Of a stretch of 64,000 bases of DNA, positions 8,673-16,474 are shown piece after piece; positions within the stretch are counted from its first letter, which is position 1; the number at the start of each line of letters is the position of its first letter. The notes under the pieces were generated by a model. It was not told the DNA's origin. It worked only from the letters and a program-made list of their open reading frames with translations, and searched no databases. The stretch spans positions 372,001-436,000 of the forward strand of contig JBFDTN010000001.1 of the NCBI GenBank assembly GCA_040719455.1, given 5' to 3'. Both the position numbers and the translations under genes were made by a program. The stretch is from Streptococcus pneumoniae. GTDB taxonomy: Bacteria > Bacillota > Bacilli > Lactobacillales > Streptococcaceae.

Positions 8673-8836
8673 TATAGTCATTTAGTTTTTATTTATTACG
8701 TCGTTAGCTCGTCTTACTTCAAACAGTCTAGGAGACTATTGGAGGTTGGCAATAGGGATTACGTCATAATCTTCAGCTAACCTAAGTTCTGTCTGCGACT
8801 CGTTTCTTCGTACGAAATCAAAACTAAATAACTATA
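8673..8836. repeat. MITE-like repeat, copy 1 (164 bp)
   Basis: The element starts TATAGTCATTTAGTTTTTAT and ends in the complement of TATAGTTATTTAGTTTTGAT, giving about 27-bp imperfect terminal inverted repeats. The interior (AACAGTCTAGGAGACTATTGG, then GGTTGGCAATAGGGATTACG) is shared with the copy at 11686-11847. TA dinucleotides flank the TAG...CTA termini, suggesting TA-target insertion. It has no coding potential and occupies most of the 370-nt gap between the kinase gene and the AI-2E exporter gene. Confidence 0.85.
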
Positions 8837-8992
8837 AGTGAGTAGCTGTTCATACCTAGGCTTAAAAATCTGAAATTGAAGACGATAAAATCGGATTTTT
8901 TCTAAATCACGATGTTATTCCACTTCCGTTTTTTAGAGCAATTTTTCCTAAAATATGATACAATAAAAAGAATGAACAGAAAGGAATATGCT

Positions 8993-10153
8993 ATGGAACA
9001 GCAGAAAAAAGATTTTAGTTTATCCTGGTTTTTTCGGTGGTTTTTAGACAATAAAGCCATTACTATTTTTCTTGTAACCCTCTTGTTGGGATTGAATATC
9101 TATCTCCTCAGTAAGATTAGTTTCATTTTTGTGCCAGTGTTGGAATTTTTGGGTGTGATTATGTTACCCGTTATTCTATCAGGGCTTTTGTATTATTTGT
9201 TAAATCCGATTGTCGATTGGCTAGAATCGCATAAAATCAAGCGTCTATATGCAATTACCTTGGTCTTTATTATGATTGCTTTGCTCTTGGTTTGGGGTTT
9301 GGCTGTTGCGATTCCGAGTCTTCAGCAGCAGGTGGTGAGCTTTTCTAAAAATGTTCCCACTTATGTCAAACAGATTGATACCATGGTGAATGATTTGTTG
9401 GCAAATCGCATCTCAGATGATTTAAAACCGCAGCTAGAAGAGTTGACTTACAATCTCTCCTCACAAGTGACCAGCTGGGCTAGTAATTTTTCTGCTAAGG
9501 CTGTTAACTGGGCAAGTAGCTTTATCAGTGCAGCTTCTCAAATCATCGTAGCTCTCATCATTATGCCCTTCTTGCTCTTTTATCTCTTGCGTGATGGTAA
9601 GGGATTGAAAGGCTATGTGACTCAGTTTTTGCCGACTAAGTTTCGTGAGCCAGTAGGGCAAGTCCTCTCTGAGGTCAATACCCAGCTATCCAACTACGTC
9701 CGCGGGCAAGTGACTGTCGCGATTATCGTTGCAGCTATGTTTATCCTGTTCTTTAAAATCATCGGTCTGCGTTATGCTGTGACCTTAGGCGTGACAGCTG
9801 GGGTGTTAAATCTCGTGCCCTATTTAGGAAGTTTTCTTGCCATGCTTCCAGCTCTTGTTTTGGGCTTGATTGCAGGACCTGTCATGTTGATTAAGGTCAT
9901 TGTTGTCTTTATTGTTGAGCAGACGATTGAAGGACGGTTCGTCTCACCACTTGTCCTAGGAAGCCAGCTCAATATCCATCCGATTAACATCCTTTTTGTC
10001 CTTTTAACAGCGGGTTCTATGTTTGGGATTTGGGGAGTGCTTTTGGGAATTCCGACGTATGCCTGTGCCAAGGTTGTGATTGCAGCTCTGTTCCATTGGT
10101 ATAAGGAAGTCAGCGGGCTTTATGAAGAGGAGCAAGGAGAAGTCCATGAATAA
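8993..10153 (+). CDS. AI-2E transporter family membrane protein
   Basis: About 386 residues of the PF01594 (PerM/YdiK/TqsA) family. It has two N-terminal helices after MEQQKKDFSLSWFFRWFL, a long periplasm-like loop with amphipathic helices (about 95-180), and a C-terminal cluster of helices including ALIIMPFLLFYLLRDG, LGVTAGVLNLVPYLGSFLAMLPAL and IWGVLLGIPTYACAKVV. Family members export autoinducer-2 or act as Na+/H+ antiporters; the substrate here is unknown. The ATG at 8993 is chosen because AAAGGA lies upstream at normal spacing. The ORF extends upstream to 8912 without support. It overlaps the next gene by 8 nt. Confidence 0.8.
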   Translation: MEQQKKDFSLSWFFRWFLDNKAITIFLVTLLLGLNIYLLSKISFIFVPVLEFLGVIMLPVILSGLLYYLLNPIVDWLESHKIKRLYAITLVFIMIALLLVWGLAVAIPSLQQQVVSFSKNVPTYVKQIDTMVNDLLANRISDDLKPQLEELTYNLSSQVTSWASNFSAKAVNWASSFISAASQIIVALIIMPFLLFYLLRDGKGLKGYVTQFLPTKFREPVGQVLSEVNTQLSNYVRGQVTVAIIVAAMFILFFKIIGLRYAVTLGVTAGVLNLVPYLGSFLAMLPALVLGLIAGPVMLIKVIVVFIVEQTIEGRFVSPLVLGSQLNIHPINILFVLLTAGSMFGIWGVLLGIPTYACAKVVIAALFHWYKEVSGLYEEEQGEVHE

Positions 10154-11381
10154 TAGTGAAAAAATGCTTGCTTCGCTCCACCAGCAGGATATGGAGCATG
10201 CGAGGAAATATTTTGAAAAAGCTTTGGTGTCAGATGATGTAGATGTCTTATTTGACCTCGCCCAGTATTTAGAAAGCATTGGCTTTTTCCCTCAGGCAAA
10301 ACGTGCCTATGAAAAGGTTGTGGATGAATTTCCCCAAGCTTTTCTTGGGCTTTCGAACATTGCCAGTGAAGATGGTCAAATCGAAGAAGCCTTTGCCTAT
10401 TTAGAGGAAATTCTGCCAGAGAGCAATTGGTATCCTACTAGCCTAGTAATGAAAGCTGATCTTTATCAAATGGAAGGCTTGCCAGATGTCGCACGTGAAA
10501 AGTTAGAAGAAGCCTACCAGTTAAGCGAAGATCCCTTGGTCTTATTTGGTCTTGCTGAAGTGGATATGGAGTTAGGAGAGTTTACGAAAGCTATCAAGGA
10601 ATATGCGAGCTTGGATAACCGCGCCATCTATGAGCAAACAGGGATTTCAACCTATCAACGGATTGGCTTTTGTTATGCCCAGTTAGGAAAGCTAGAAGTA
10701 GCGATTGAATTTTTAGAAAAGGCGTTGGAGCTGGAATACGATGATCAGACAACCTTGGAATTGGCAATGATTTTGCTGGATCAAGGAGAAAGTCAGCGAG
10801 CCTTAATGTACTTTAAGCAATTAGACGCTCTTTCTCATGACTATGAAGGCTATGAGTACGGCTACGCATTGGCTCTTCATGCTGAGCATCAAACGAAAGA
10901 GGCGCTTGCCATTGCTAAACAAGGCTTGTCAAAAAATCCATTTGAAACCCGCTTGGCTCTCCTTGCTTCTCAGTATGCCTACGAATTGCACGACCAAGCA
11001 GGGGCAGAGAAGTATTTGCTAGAGGCATTGGAGGATGCGCTAGATCAAGAAGATTTGATCTTGAGACTGACCAATCTTTATCTGGAACAAGAGCGGTTTG
11101 AGGATGTCCTAGCCTTTGAGGGAGAAGAAGTAGATAGTCTTTTTACCAAGTGGAATCTTGCCCGTGCCTATAAAGCTTTAGAAAAAGAGGAAAAGGCGCT
11201 TGAACTTTACCGAGAGATTGCCCCAGATTTGCAAGAAAATCCTGAGTTTTTAGAAAGCTATGCATATCTGCTCAGAGAGTTAGGCTATCTAGCAGAAGCC
11301 AAGGAGCAGGCGCATCGCTATCTTACATTGGTGCCAGATGATTCAGCAATGGCAGATTTGTATCATTCCTTAGAAGATTAG
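10146..11381 (+). CDS. Tetratricopeptide repeat protein
   Basis: A 411-residue soluble protein made almost entirely of TPR-type helical hairpins, for example ARKYFEKALVSDDVDVLFDLAQYLESIGFFPQAKRAYEKV and YQRIGFCYAQLGKLEVAIEFLEKALEL (each read in part here). The ATG at 10146 follows AAGGAGAAGTCC and overlaps the end of the exporter gene, so the two are probably translationally coupled. Such streptococcal TPR proteins are likely interaction scaffolds; no catalytic motif is visible. No signal peptide is present. Confidence 0.8.
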   Translation: MNNSEKMLASLHQQDMEHARKYFEKALVSDDVDVLFDLAQYLESIGFFPQAKRAYEKVVDEFPQAFLGLSNIASEDGQIEEAFAYLEEILPESNWYPTSLVMKADLYQMEGLPDVAREKLEEAYQLSEDPLVLFGLAEVDMELGEFTKAIKEYASLDNRAIYEQTGISTYQRIGFCYAQLGKLEVAIEFLEKALELEYDDQTTLELAMILLDQGESQRALMYFKQLDALSHDYEGYEYGYALALHAEHQTKEALAIAKQGLSKNPFETRLALLASQYAYELHDQAGAEKYLLEALEDALDQEDLILRLTNLYLEQERFEDVLAFEGEEVDSLFTKWNLARAYKALEKEEKALELYREIAPDLQENPEFLESYAYLLRELGYLAEAKEQAHRYLTLVPDDSAMADLYHSLED

Positions 11382-11408
11382 AATACTTCGAGGATTCTCG
11401 GAGCAGTT

Positions 11409-11661
11409 TGCAGAAAAAGTCTTTTTAATGCCACCCTTTTTATGAGTTTTCGGACATCAGCGACTTCTCCGTTGGGCTAAAAACAAAGGAGCGAGGATAA
11501 TCGATTTCTTCGCAATGACGACTTCTGTCTCACTCCCACTTTTAGCACGGCGGTGGGGTATTGTGCTCGCTAGGCTCGCAAATTTTCTAACCTTGAAACC
11601 ACAGGAAATTAAACATACATGTAATATTTTTTCTGAATTTGAAGTTTGTCTTCAGTCTGAA
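11409..11661 (+). repeat. Dispersed intergenic repeat, copy 1
   Basis: Two blocks, 11413-11465 (AAAAAGTCTTTTTAATGCC ... CGGACATCAGCGACT) and 11537-11661 (TTTTAGCACGGCGGTGGGG ... TTGTCTTCAGTCTGAAC), match the reverse complement of the metK leader at 41187-41242 and 40976-41101. The spacer between the blocks differs in the two copies. No convincing ORF is present. Outside these blocks the gap 11382-11900 holds a terminator, the MITE-like copy 2 and the promoter region of the next gene. Confidence 0.75.
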
Positions 11662-11686
11662 CTCCGAGGATTATCGGAGTTTTTTT
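11661..11686 (+). terminator. Rho-independent terminator
   Basis: ACTCCGA (11661-11667) pairs with TCGGAGT (11674-11680) and is followed by seven T. It would stop transcription coming from the TPR gene and through the dispersed repeat. Confidence 0.75.
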
Positions 11687-11847
11687 ATAGTTGTTTAGTT
11701 TTTATTTATTACGTCGTTACCTCGTCTTGCTCCAACAGTCTGGGAGACTGTTGGAGGTTGGAAATAGGGATTATGCCATAATTCTCAGTTCCCCCAGTTA
11801 TGCTTGCGACTCGTTGCCTCGTATAAAATCAAAACTAAACAACTATA
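11686..11847. repeat. MITE-like repeat, copy 2 (162 bp)
   Basis: The best preserved copy. TATAGTTGTTTAGTTTTTAT at the left matches the complement of AATCAAAACTAAACAACTATA at the right. An internal perfect hairpin has TCCAACAGTCT (from 11731) paired with AGACTGTTGGA around a GGG loop. The right part contains the TGCGACTCGTTGCCTCGTA block shared with copy 3. It is non-coding. Confidence 0.88.
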
Positions 11848-11900
11848 TCAACTAAAAATATGATATACTAAAGAAAGATTAGATAGAAAAGAGTGGGGAT

Positions 11901-12620
11901 ATGGTGGAGCCAGTAAAATTATTTCAGTACAATACATTAGGAGCTCTAATGGCAGGGTTGTATGGAGGAACTTTGACCATTGGCGAATTGTTGCAGCATG
12001 GTGATTTGGGCTTGGGAACTTTGGACTCTATTGATGGTGAATTGATTGTCCTAGATGGTAAAGCCTATCAAGCCAAGGGTTCTGGCAATACGCCAGAAGT
12101 GATTGAGCTAGGGGATGATGTGATGGTGCCGTATGCAGCTGTGGTCCCTCATCAGGCAGAAGTGATTTTCCGTCAACGATTTGAGATGACCAGTCAGGAA
12201 TTGCAAGAGCGTATCGAATCCTACTATGATGGTGAAAATCTATTTCGCTCGATTAAGATTCATGGAACATTTAAGCACATGCACGTTCGGATGATTCCTA
12301 AATCAACTACGGAACGCAAATTTGCCGAAGTTGCTATTCATCAGCCAGAATATCAAGTAGAGGATATTGTGGGAACCATTGTAGGCATTTGGACACCGGA
12401 AATCTTTCATGGGGTGAGCTTAGCAGGTTATCATTTGCACTTTATCTCTGATGATTTGACCTTTGGCGGTCATGTCATGAACTATATCATCGAAGAAGGG
12501 ATTGTGGAGCTGGGAGCAGTGGATCAGCTGGATCAACGCTTTCCTGTCCAAGATCGCAAGTATCTCTTTGCAAAATTTAATGTCAATGAAGTCAAGGAAG
12601 ACATGGAAAAATCAGAATAA
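11901..12620 (+). CDS. aldB: Alpha-acetolactate decarboxylase
   Basis: A 239-residue enzyme that converts acetolactate to acetoin, draining pyruvate into neutral products and balancing branched-chain amino acid precursors. The family pattern is clear: FQYNTLGALMAGLYGGTLTIGELLQHGDLGLGTLDSIDGE at the N-terminus (read in part), the HGTFKHMHVRM block, and the GYHLHFISDD metal-binding histidines. The ATG at 11901 follows a GTGGGG site and a TATACT -10 element about 35 bases earlier. It is monocistronic, enclosed by the MITE-like repeat and a strong terminator. Confidence 0.93.
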   Translation: MVEPVKLFQYNTLGALMAGLYGGTLTIGELLQHGDLGLGTLDSIDGELIVLDGKAYQAKGSGNTPEVIELGDDVMVPYAAVVPHQAEVIFRQRFEMTSQELQERIESYYDGENLFRSIKIHGTFKHMHVRMIPKSTTERKFAEVAIHQPEYQVEDIVGTIVGIWTPEIFHGVSLAGYHLHFISDDLTFGGHVMNYIIEEGIVELGAVDQLDQRFPVQDRKYLFAKFNVNEVKEDMEKSE

Positions 12621-12623
12621 CAC

Positions 12624-12653
12624 AAAATCCGAGGGTTATAGTCCTCGGATTTT
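12624..12653. terminator. Bidirectional terminator between aldB and the glutamine transporter
   Basis: AAAATCCGAGG and CCTCGGATTTT form a perfect 11-bp stem with an 8-nt loop between two convergent genes, with A and T tracts on the two sides. Confidence 0.9.
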
Positions 12654-12692
12654 AAAATTTTTAAAAAGAGTCATACTTAAAAGAGCTTGTCA

Positions 12693-13346
12693 CTACTCTC
12701 CTTGCCAATTTTTTGACAAGTACCTAGCATAGCTAGAAATAGCAAAGTTAATCAAGAAATAAAGCCCTGCAATGAGAAAGTAGAGAGCAAAAACTTGCTC
12801 GGTCTCATAATAGCGCCCCATGAGAATCTGACCAGAGCCAAACAGCTCTTGAAGAGCGATGACTGAGTACAGCAAGCTCGTATCTTTAATCACTGTCACA
12901 AATTGGGAAATGATTGCAGGTAGCATTTTCTTGATAGCTTGGGGAAGGATGATGTAGATGAGGATTTGAAAAGAGGTAAATCCTTGAGACAAGCCAGCTT
13001 CTGTCTGTCCGTAAGGCACAGCATTTAAGCCGCCACGGATAATCTCTGCCAAGGCAGCACTGGTAAACACTGTAAAGCTGATGATACCTGCAGGCGTTGA
13101 TTTGACTTGAAAGACTAGAAAAATCGTGAAAATCCAGAGAAGATTCGGCACATTTCTGACGAATTCGATGTAGATGGTTGCTAACCATGTTAGAAGGGGA
13201 AACTTGCTATTTCGCATGACTGCAAGAATAGTTCCAAACATGGTCGATAAAAGAATGGCAATCAAGGAGATGAACAAGGTCAGTTTAAGCCCTCCTAAGA
13301 TAAATAGGAGATTATTGGGGGTAAAAATTGATAAAATCGTATCCAT
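12693..13346 (-). CDS. Amino-acid ABC transporter permease (glutamine type), second subunit
   Basis: A 217-residue membrane subunit of the HisM/GlnP family with about five helices. The EAA loop reads AEIIRGGLNAVPYGQTEAGLSQGFTSFQILIYIILPQA, taken in part, and contacts the ATPase. It is the last gene of a minus-strand four-gene set (ATPase, binding protein, permease, permease). The set is tightly spaced and sits behind a GlnR box, which supports glutamine or glutamate uptake. Confidence 0.88.
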   Translation of the reverse strand: MDTILSIFTPNNLLFILGGLKLTLFISLIAILLSTMFGTILAVMRNSKFPLLTWLATIYIEFVRNVPNLLWIFTIFLVFQVKSTPAGIISFTVFTSAALAEIIRGGLNAVPYGQTEAGLSQGFTSFQILIYIILPQAIKKMLPAIISQFVTVIKDTSLLYSVIALQELFGSGQILMGRYYETEQVFALYFLIAGLYFLINFAISSYARYLSKNWQGE

Positions 13347-13355
13347 AAAGCCTCC

Positions 13356-14033
13356 TTATAAGCTGTACGTTGCCTTGTTTTTCTCTTCCATGTAACGACC
13401 AAAGCTCGCAACAGGAAAGCAAAGAGCAAAGTAGAGAATAGCAGCACCTATAAAGGCAGGAATATAATTGCCATTTAAAGCTGACCAAGACTTGGTTGTA
13501 AACATCAAATCTGCTCCTGAGATAATCGCAATGGTCGAAGTGTTTTTAATCAGATTCACCACCTGATTGGTCAATGGTGGCAAGATAATCCGAAAGGCTT
13601 GGGGGAGGATGATGTAGTACATGGTTTCTAGTCTGGTAAATCCCTGCGAGAGAGCTGCCTCGCTCTGACCAGTCGGAATGGACTCAATCCCTGCGCGAAT
13701 CACTTCTGCAATGTAAGCTCCGTGATACAAGCCAACACAGATCACAGCTGTCCAGTAGGTATTTGGCATGAGTGTGTAATGGCTGATGAGTGGAAAGCCG
13801 TAAAAGATAATGACAAATTGTACTAAAAGTGGTGTATTTTGGTAATACTCCACATAGACTCGTGCTAAAATCTTCAACGCTTTATGTTTACTCGTGCTCC
13901 AAGTGGCAAAGAGGATGCCAACTAGCATGGCAAGGAGAAAGGCGCCAATCGAAATCAAGAGTGTAAATAGAAATCCGTTGAAAAATAGTGGAAATTCCTT
14001 CCAGTATTGTAGCCAGTTTGCGGTATCAAACAT
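13356..14033 (-). CDS. Amino-acid ABC transporter permease (glutamine type), first subunit
   Basis: A 225-residue permease paralogous to its downstream neighbour, with the same EAA signature (AEVIRAGIESIPTGQSEAALSQGF) and helices such as FLFTLLISIGAFLLAMLVGILFA. Two different permease genes suggest a heterodimeric channel, as in HisMQ-type systems. It is separated from the binding-protein gene by 12 nt and from the next permease gene by 9 nt. Confidence 0.88.
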   Translation of the reverse strand: MFDTANWLQYWKEFPLFFNGFLFTLLISIGAFLLAMLVGILFATWSTSKHKALKILARVYVEYYQNTPLLVQFVIIFYGFPLISHYTLMPNTYWTAVICVGLYHGAYIAEVIRAGIESIPTGQSEAALSQGFTRLETMYYIILPQAFRIILPPLTNQVVNLIKNTSTIAIISGADLMFTTKSWSALNGNYIPAFIGAAILYFALCFPVASFGRYMEEKNKATYSL

Positions 14034-14045
14034 AGCAGCTCCTTT

Positions 14046-14849
14046 CTAATCTTTCGTTGCCTTTGATGGCTCGAGATGGTAGGTCTTGTATATCTTTTTG
14101 AGAGTTCCGTCCTTGCTCCATTTTTTGATAAGACTATCGACATAGTGGTTTAAATCTTCTTTTGATTTTTTACTCACGACTCCGTAATCGGCACTTTTAA
14201 ATCCGTCTTGCAAGAGGGTATTGCTCCGATTGAGATAGCCAGAGAGGATGGATTTATCGACTGAAAAAGCATCAATTCGGTGGGCACGCAGAGCAAGTGA
14301 TAACTCAGGATAGCTCCCCAATTCGACAAAGCGGAAATTCCAGCCGTGCTTTTTAGCAATCTCTGTCAATACCTTTCCTTGAATAGCGCCTTGGGCGACC
14401 CCGATGGTCTTTCCATTCAAATCGTGGATAGATGCGATTTGACTATCTTTGTTGACCAAAAAGCCAGAAGCATCCGTGTAGTAAGGGGTGGTAAAGTTAA
14501 AGAGTTTCTTGCGTTCGTCTGTAATGGTAAAGGTGGCAAGCACCAAATCAACTTGTTCATTATCAAGGAGAGGACCGCGTGTTTGGGCAGAAACGGGGAC
14601 AAAGTTTACCTTGACCTTGAGATCGTCAGCGATTTTTCTCGCTAAATCCACTTCCAGGCCAGTATAGGTCTTGGTCTCAGGATCCAAAAAACCAAAGTTT
14701 GGCACATCTTGCTTGACACCGACATTTAGAACCCCACGTTTTTGGATTTCCTTTACGTGTTTGCCAAGTTCTTCTGCACCAGCTGTGGGAGTGAGAAGGG
14801 ATATGAGCGTAAGCAAGATAGCGAGACATACTAAAGTAATTTTTTTCAT
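14046..14849 (-). CDS. glnH: Amino-acid ABC transporter substrate-binding protein
   Basis: A 267-residue SBP_bac_3 protein with signal peptide MKKITLVCLAILLTLISLLTPTAGA. No lipobox cysteine is seen, which is unusual for a streptococcal binding protein. It may stay tethered by an uncleaved signal helix or be released. The mature domain carries RGVLNVGVKQDVPNFGFLD, TGLEVDLARKIADDL and DLVLATFTITDERKKLFNFTTPYY, typical of polar amino acid binding. The symbol is inferred from the GlnR box and operon structure; aspartate or glutamate remain possible ligands. Confidence 0.82.
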   Translation of the reverse strand: MKKITLVCLAILLTLISLLTPTAGAEELGKHVKEIQKRGVLNVGVKQDVPNFGFLDPETKTYTGLEVDLARKIADDLKVKVNFVPVSAQTRGPLLDNEQVDLVLATFTITDERKKLFNFTTPYYTDASGFLVNKDSQIASIHDLNGKTIGVAQGAIQGKVLTEIAKKHGWNFRFVELGSYPELSLALRAHRIDAFSVDKSILSGYLNRSNTLLQDGFKSADYGVVSKKSKEDLNHYVDSLIKKWSKDGTLKKIYKTYHLEPSKATKD

Positions 14850-14858
14850 AGCATTCTC

Positions 14859-15620
14859 CTATCCTTTGATGTGATCACTTTTGTGATGGATAATCTTGCT
14901 GAGGAATTGCTTGGCACGCTCATCCTTAGGATTGGCAAAGAAACCAGCTACATCGCGTGTGTCCTCTAAGACCTCGCCATCAGCCATGAAGATGATACGG
15001 TCAGCTACTTCTTGGGCAAAGCCCATTTCATGGGTGACGACAATCATGTTCATACCGTCCTTAGCCAGCTTTTGCATAACAGCTAAGACATCTCCGATGG
15101 TTTCAGGGTCAAGCGCTGAGGTCGGCTCATCAAAGAGCAGAAGATCAGGATGCATGGCAAGTCCACGAGCAATGGCAATCCGTTGTTTTTGCCCCCCAGA
15201 AAGCATGCTAGGGTAGGAGTCTTTCTTATCCCACATATTAACGAATTCCAGATATTTTTTGGCAGTAGCCTTGGCTTCCTCTGGAGAAATACCGAGAACT
15301 TTTGTAGGAGCTAAAGTAACATTTTCTAACACGGTTTTGTGGGGATAGAGGTTGAAATGCTGGAAAACCATCCCAACTTTCTTTCGAAGTTCTACCAAAT
15401 CTTTACCAGAAGCCTTGGCAAGATCAGCTCCATTGACGATTAGACTGCCTTTGTCAATCCCTTCTAAGCCATTGATAGTCCGAATCAGTGTTGATTTTCC
15501 AGAGCCAGAAGGTCCTAGTAAAACAACGACTTCACCGCTTTCAAAGCTGAGATTGATATTGCGGAGTGCATGGTAGTCTCCATAGTATTTCTCGACATGG
15601 TTGAATTCAATTAAGCTCAT
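14859..15620 (-). CDS. glnQ: Glutamine-type ABC transporter ATP-binding protein
   Basis: A 253-residue ATPase with Walker [10 protein letters not shown], signature LSGGQKQR, Walker B LLLFDEPTSALDPE and H-loop VVTHEMGFAQEVADR, the standard polar-amino-acid transporter pattern. It is the first gene of the operon, with GGAGCG before its ATG, and it follows the GlnR-controlled promoter. The ATPase-first order is common among streptococcal gln-type operons. Confidence 0.9.
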   Translation of the reverse strand: MSLIEFNHVEKYYGDYHALRNINLSFESGEVVVLLGPSGSGKSTLIRTINGLEGIDKGSLIVNGADLAKASGKDLVELRKKVGMVFQHFNLYPHKTVLENVTLAPTKVLGISPEEAKATAKKYLEFVNMWDKKDSYPSMLSGGQKQRIAIARGLAMHPDLLLFDEPTSALDPETIGDVLAVMQKLAKDGMNMIVVTHEMGFAQEVADRIIFMADGEVLEDTRDVAGFFANPKDERAKQFLSKIIHHKSDHIKG

Positions 15621-15636
15621 AGCACCGCTCCTTTTA

Positions 15637-15684
15637 TGTTATAAAATATAACATAAATATATCAGATTTTCTGACATCTGTCAA
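15637..15684 (-). promoter_or_regulatory. Promoter of the glnQ operon with a perfect GlnR box
   Basis: On the minus strand TTGACA (15684-15679), 17 nt and TATATT (15661-15656) make a near-consensus promoter. Immediately downstream, TGTTA-N7-TAACA (15653-15637) matches the GlnR/TnrA consensus TGTNA-N7-TNACA exactly and covers the expected start of transcription. Binding of GlnR there when glutamine is plentiful would block transcription. The box is the core of a perfect 9-3-9 palindrome. Confidence 0.88.
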
Positions 15685-15740
15685 TCTTTTTTTAAAAATT
15701 GATGACGATAGGGCTTGATTAGCGATTTTTTCAGATTTTT

Positions 15741-15749
15741 TGGTATAAT
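15741..15749 (+). promoter_or_regulatory. Extended -10 promoter of vicRKX
   Basis: TGGTATAAT (TGn plus TATAAT at 15744-15749) lies 24 bases before vicR with no clear -35 box, typical of an extended -10 promoter. The ribosome binding site GAAGGTG follows. Confidence 0.65.
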
Positions 15750-15772
15750 AGGGAAGAAAAGAAGGTGAAAAA

Positions 15773-16474
15773 ATGAAAAAAATATTAGTAGTAGATGATG
15801 AAAAGCCAATCTCAGATATTATCAAGTTCAACATGGTCAAGGAAGGCTATGAGGTCATTACGGCTTTTAATGGTCGTGAGGCTTTGGAGCTCTTTGAGGC
15901 AGAGCGTCCTGATATTTTGATTTTGGACTTGATGTTGCCAGAGATTGATGGTTTAGAAGTAGCAAAGACTATTCGCAAGACCAGCAATGTCCCGATTATC
16001 GTCTTATCTGCCAAAGATAGCGAGTTTGACAAGGTCATCGGTCTTGAGATTGGGGCAGATGATTATGTGACCAAGCCCTTTTCCAATCGTGAATTGCAGG
16101 CTCGTGTCAAGGCGATTTTGCGCCGTGCAGAACTAGCACCAGAAAATCAAGAAACCCAAGCGGAGCAGACAGAGATTAACATCGGCAAGCTCCAGATTTT
16201 AAAGGATGCCTTTGTGGCGAAAAAGCTAGGCAAGGAATTAGAATTGACCCATCGGGAGTTTGAACTCTTGCTTCACTTAGCAACCCACGTGGGACAAGTT
16301 ATGACACGAGAGCACTTGCTTGAAACAGTGTGGGGGTATGATTACTTTGGCGATGTGCGGACGGTGGATGTGACCATCCGTCGCTTACGAGAAAAGATTG
16401 AGGATGTCCCAAGCCGACCAGAATACATTTTGACGCGTCGTGGTGTGGGCTATTACATGAGAAACAATGATTGA
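15773..16474 (+). CDS. vicR: Response regulator VicR (WalR/YycF)
   Basis: A 233-residue OmpR-family regulator, the usually essential activator of peptidoglycan-hydrolase and cell-wall genes in streptococci. The receiver domain has D8/D9, phospho-acceptor D52 in LILDLMLP and K in DDYVTKPF. The winged helix reads [54 protein letters not shown], in part. It overlaps vicK by 8 nt, the conserved arrangement in this genus. Confidence 0.97.
   Translation: MKKILVVDDEKPISDIIKFNMVKEGYEVITAFNGREALELFEAERPDILILDLMLPEIDGLEVAKTIRKTSNVPIIVLSAKDSEFDKVIGLEIGADDYVTKPFSNRELQARVKAILRRAELAPENQETQAEQTEINIGKLQILKDAFVAKKLGKELELTHREFELLLHLATHVGQVMTREHLLETVWGYDYFGDVRTVDVTIRRLREKIEDVPSRPEYILTRRGVGYYMRNND

Noticed and set aside
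11515..11781. 88-codon plus-strand ORF between the TPR gene and aldB
   Set aside because: It crosses the dispersed repeat, a terminator and half of a MITE-like element, and lacks a ribosome binding site.
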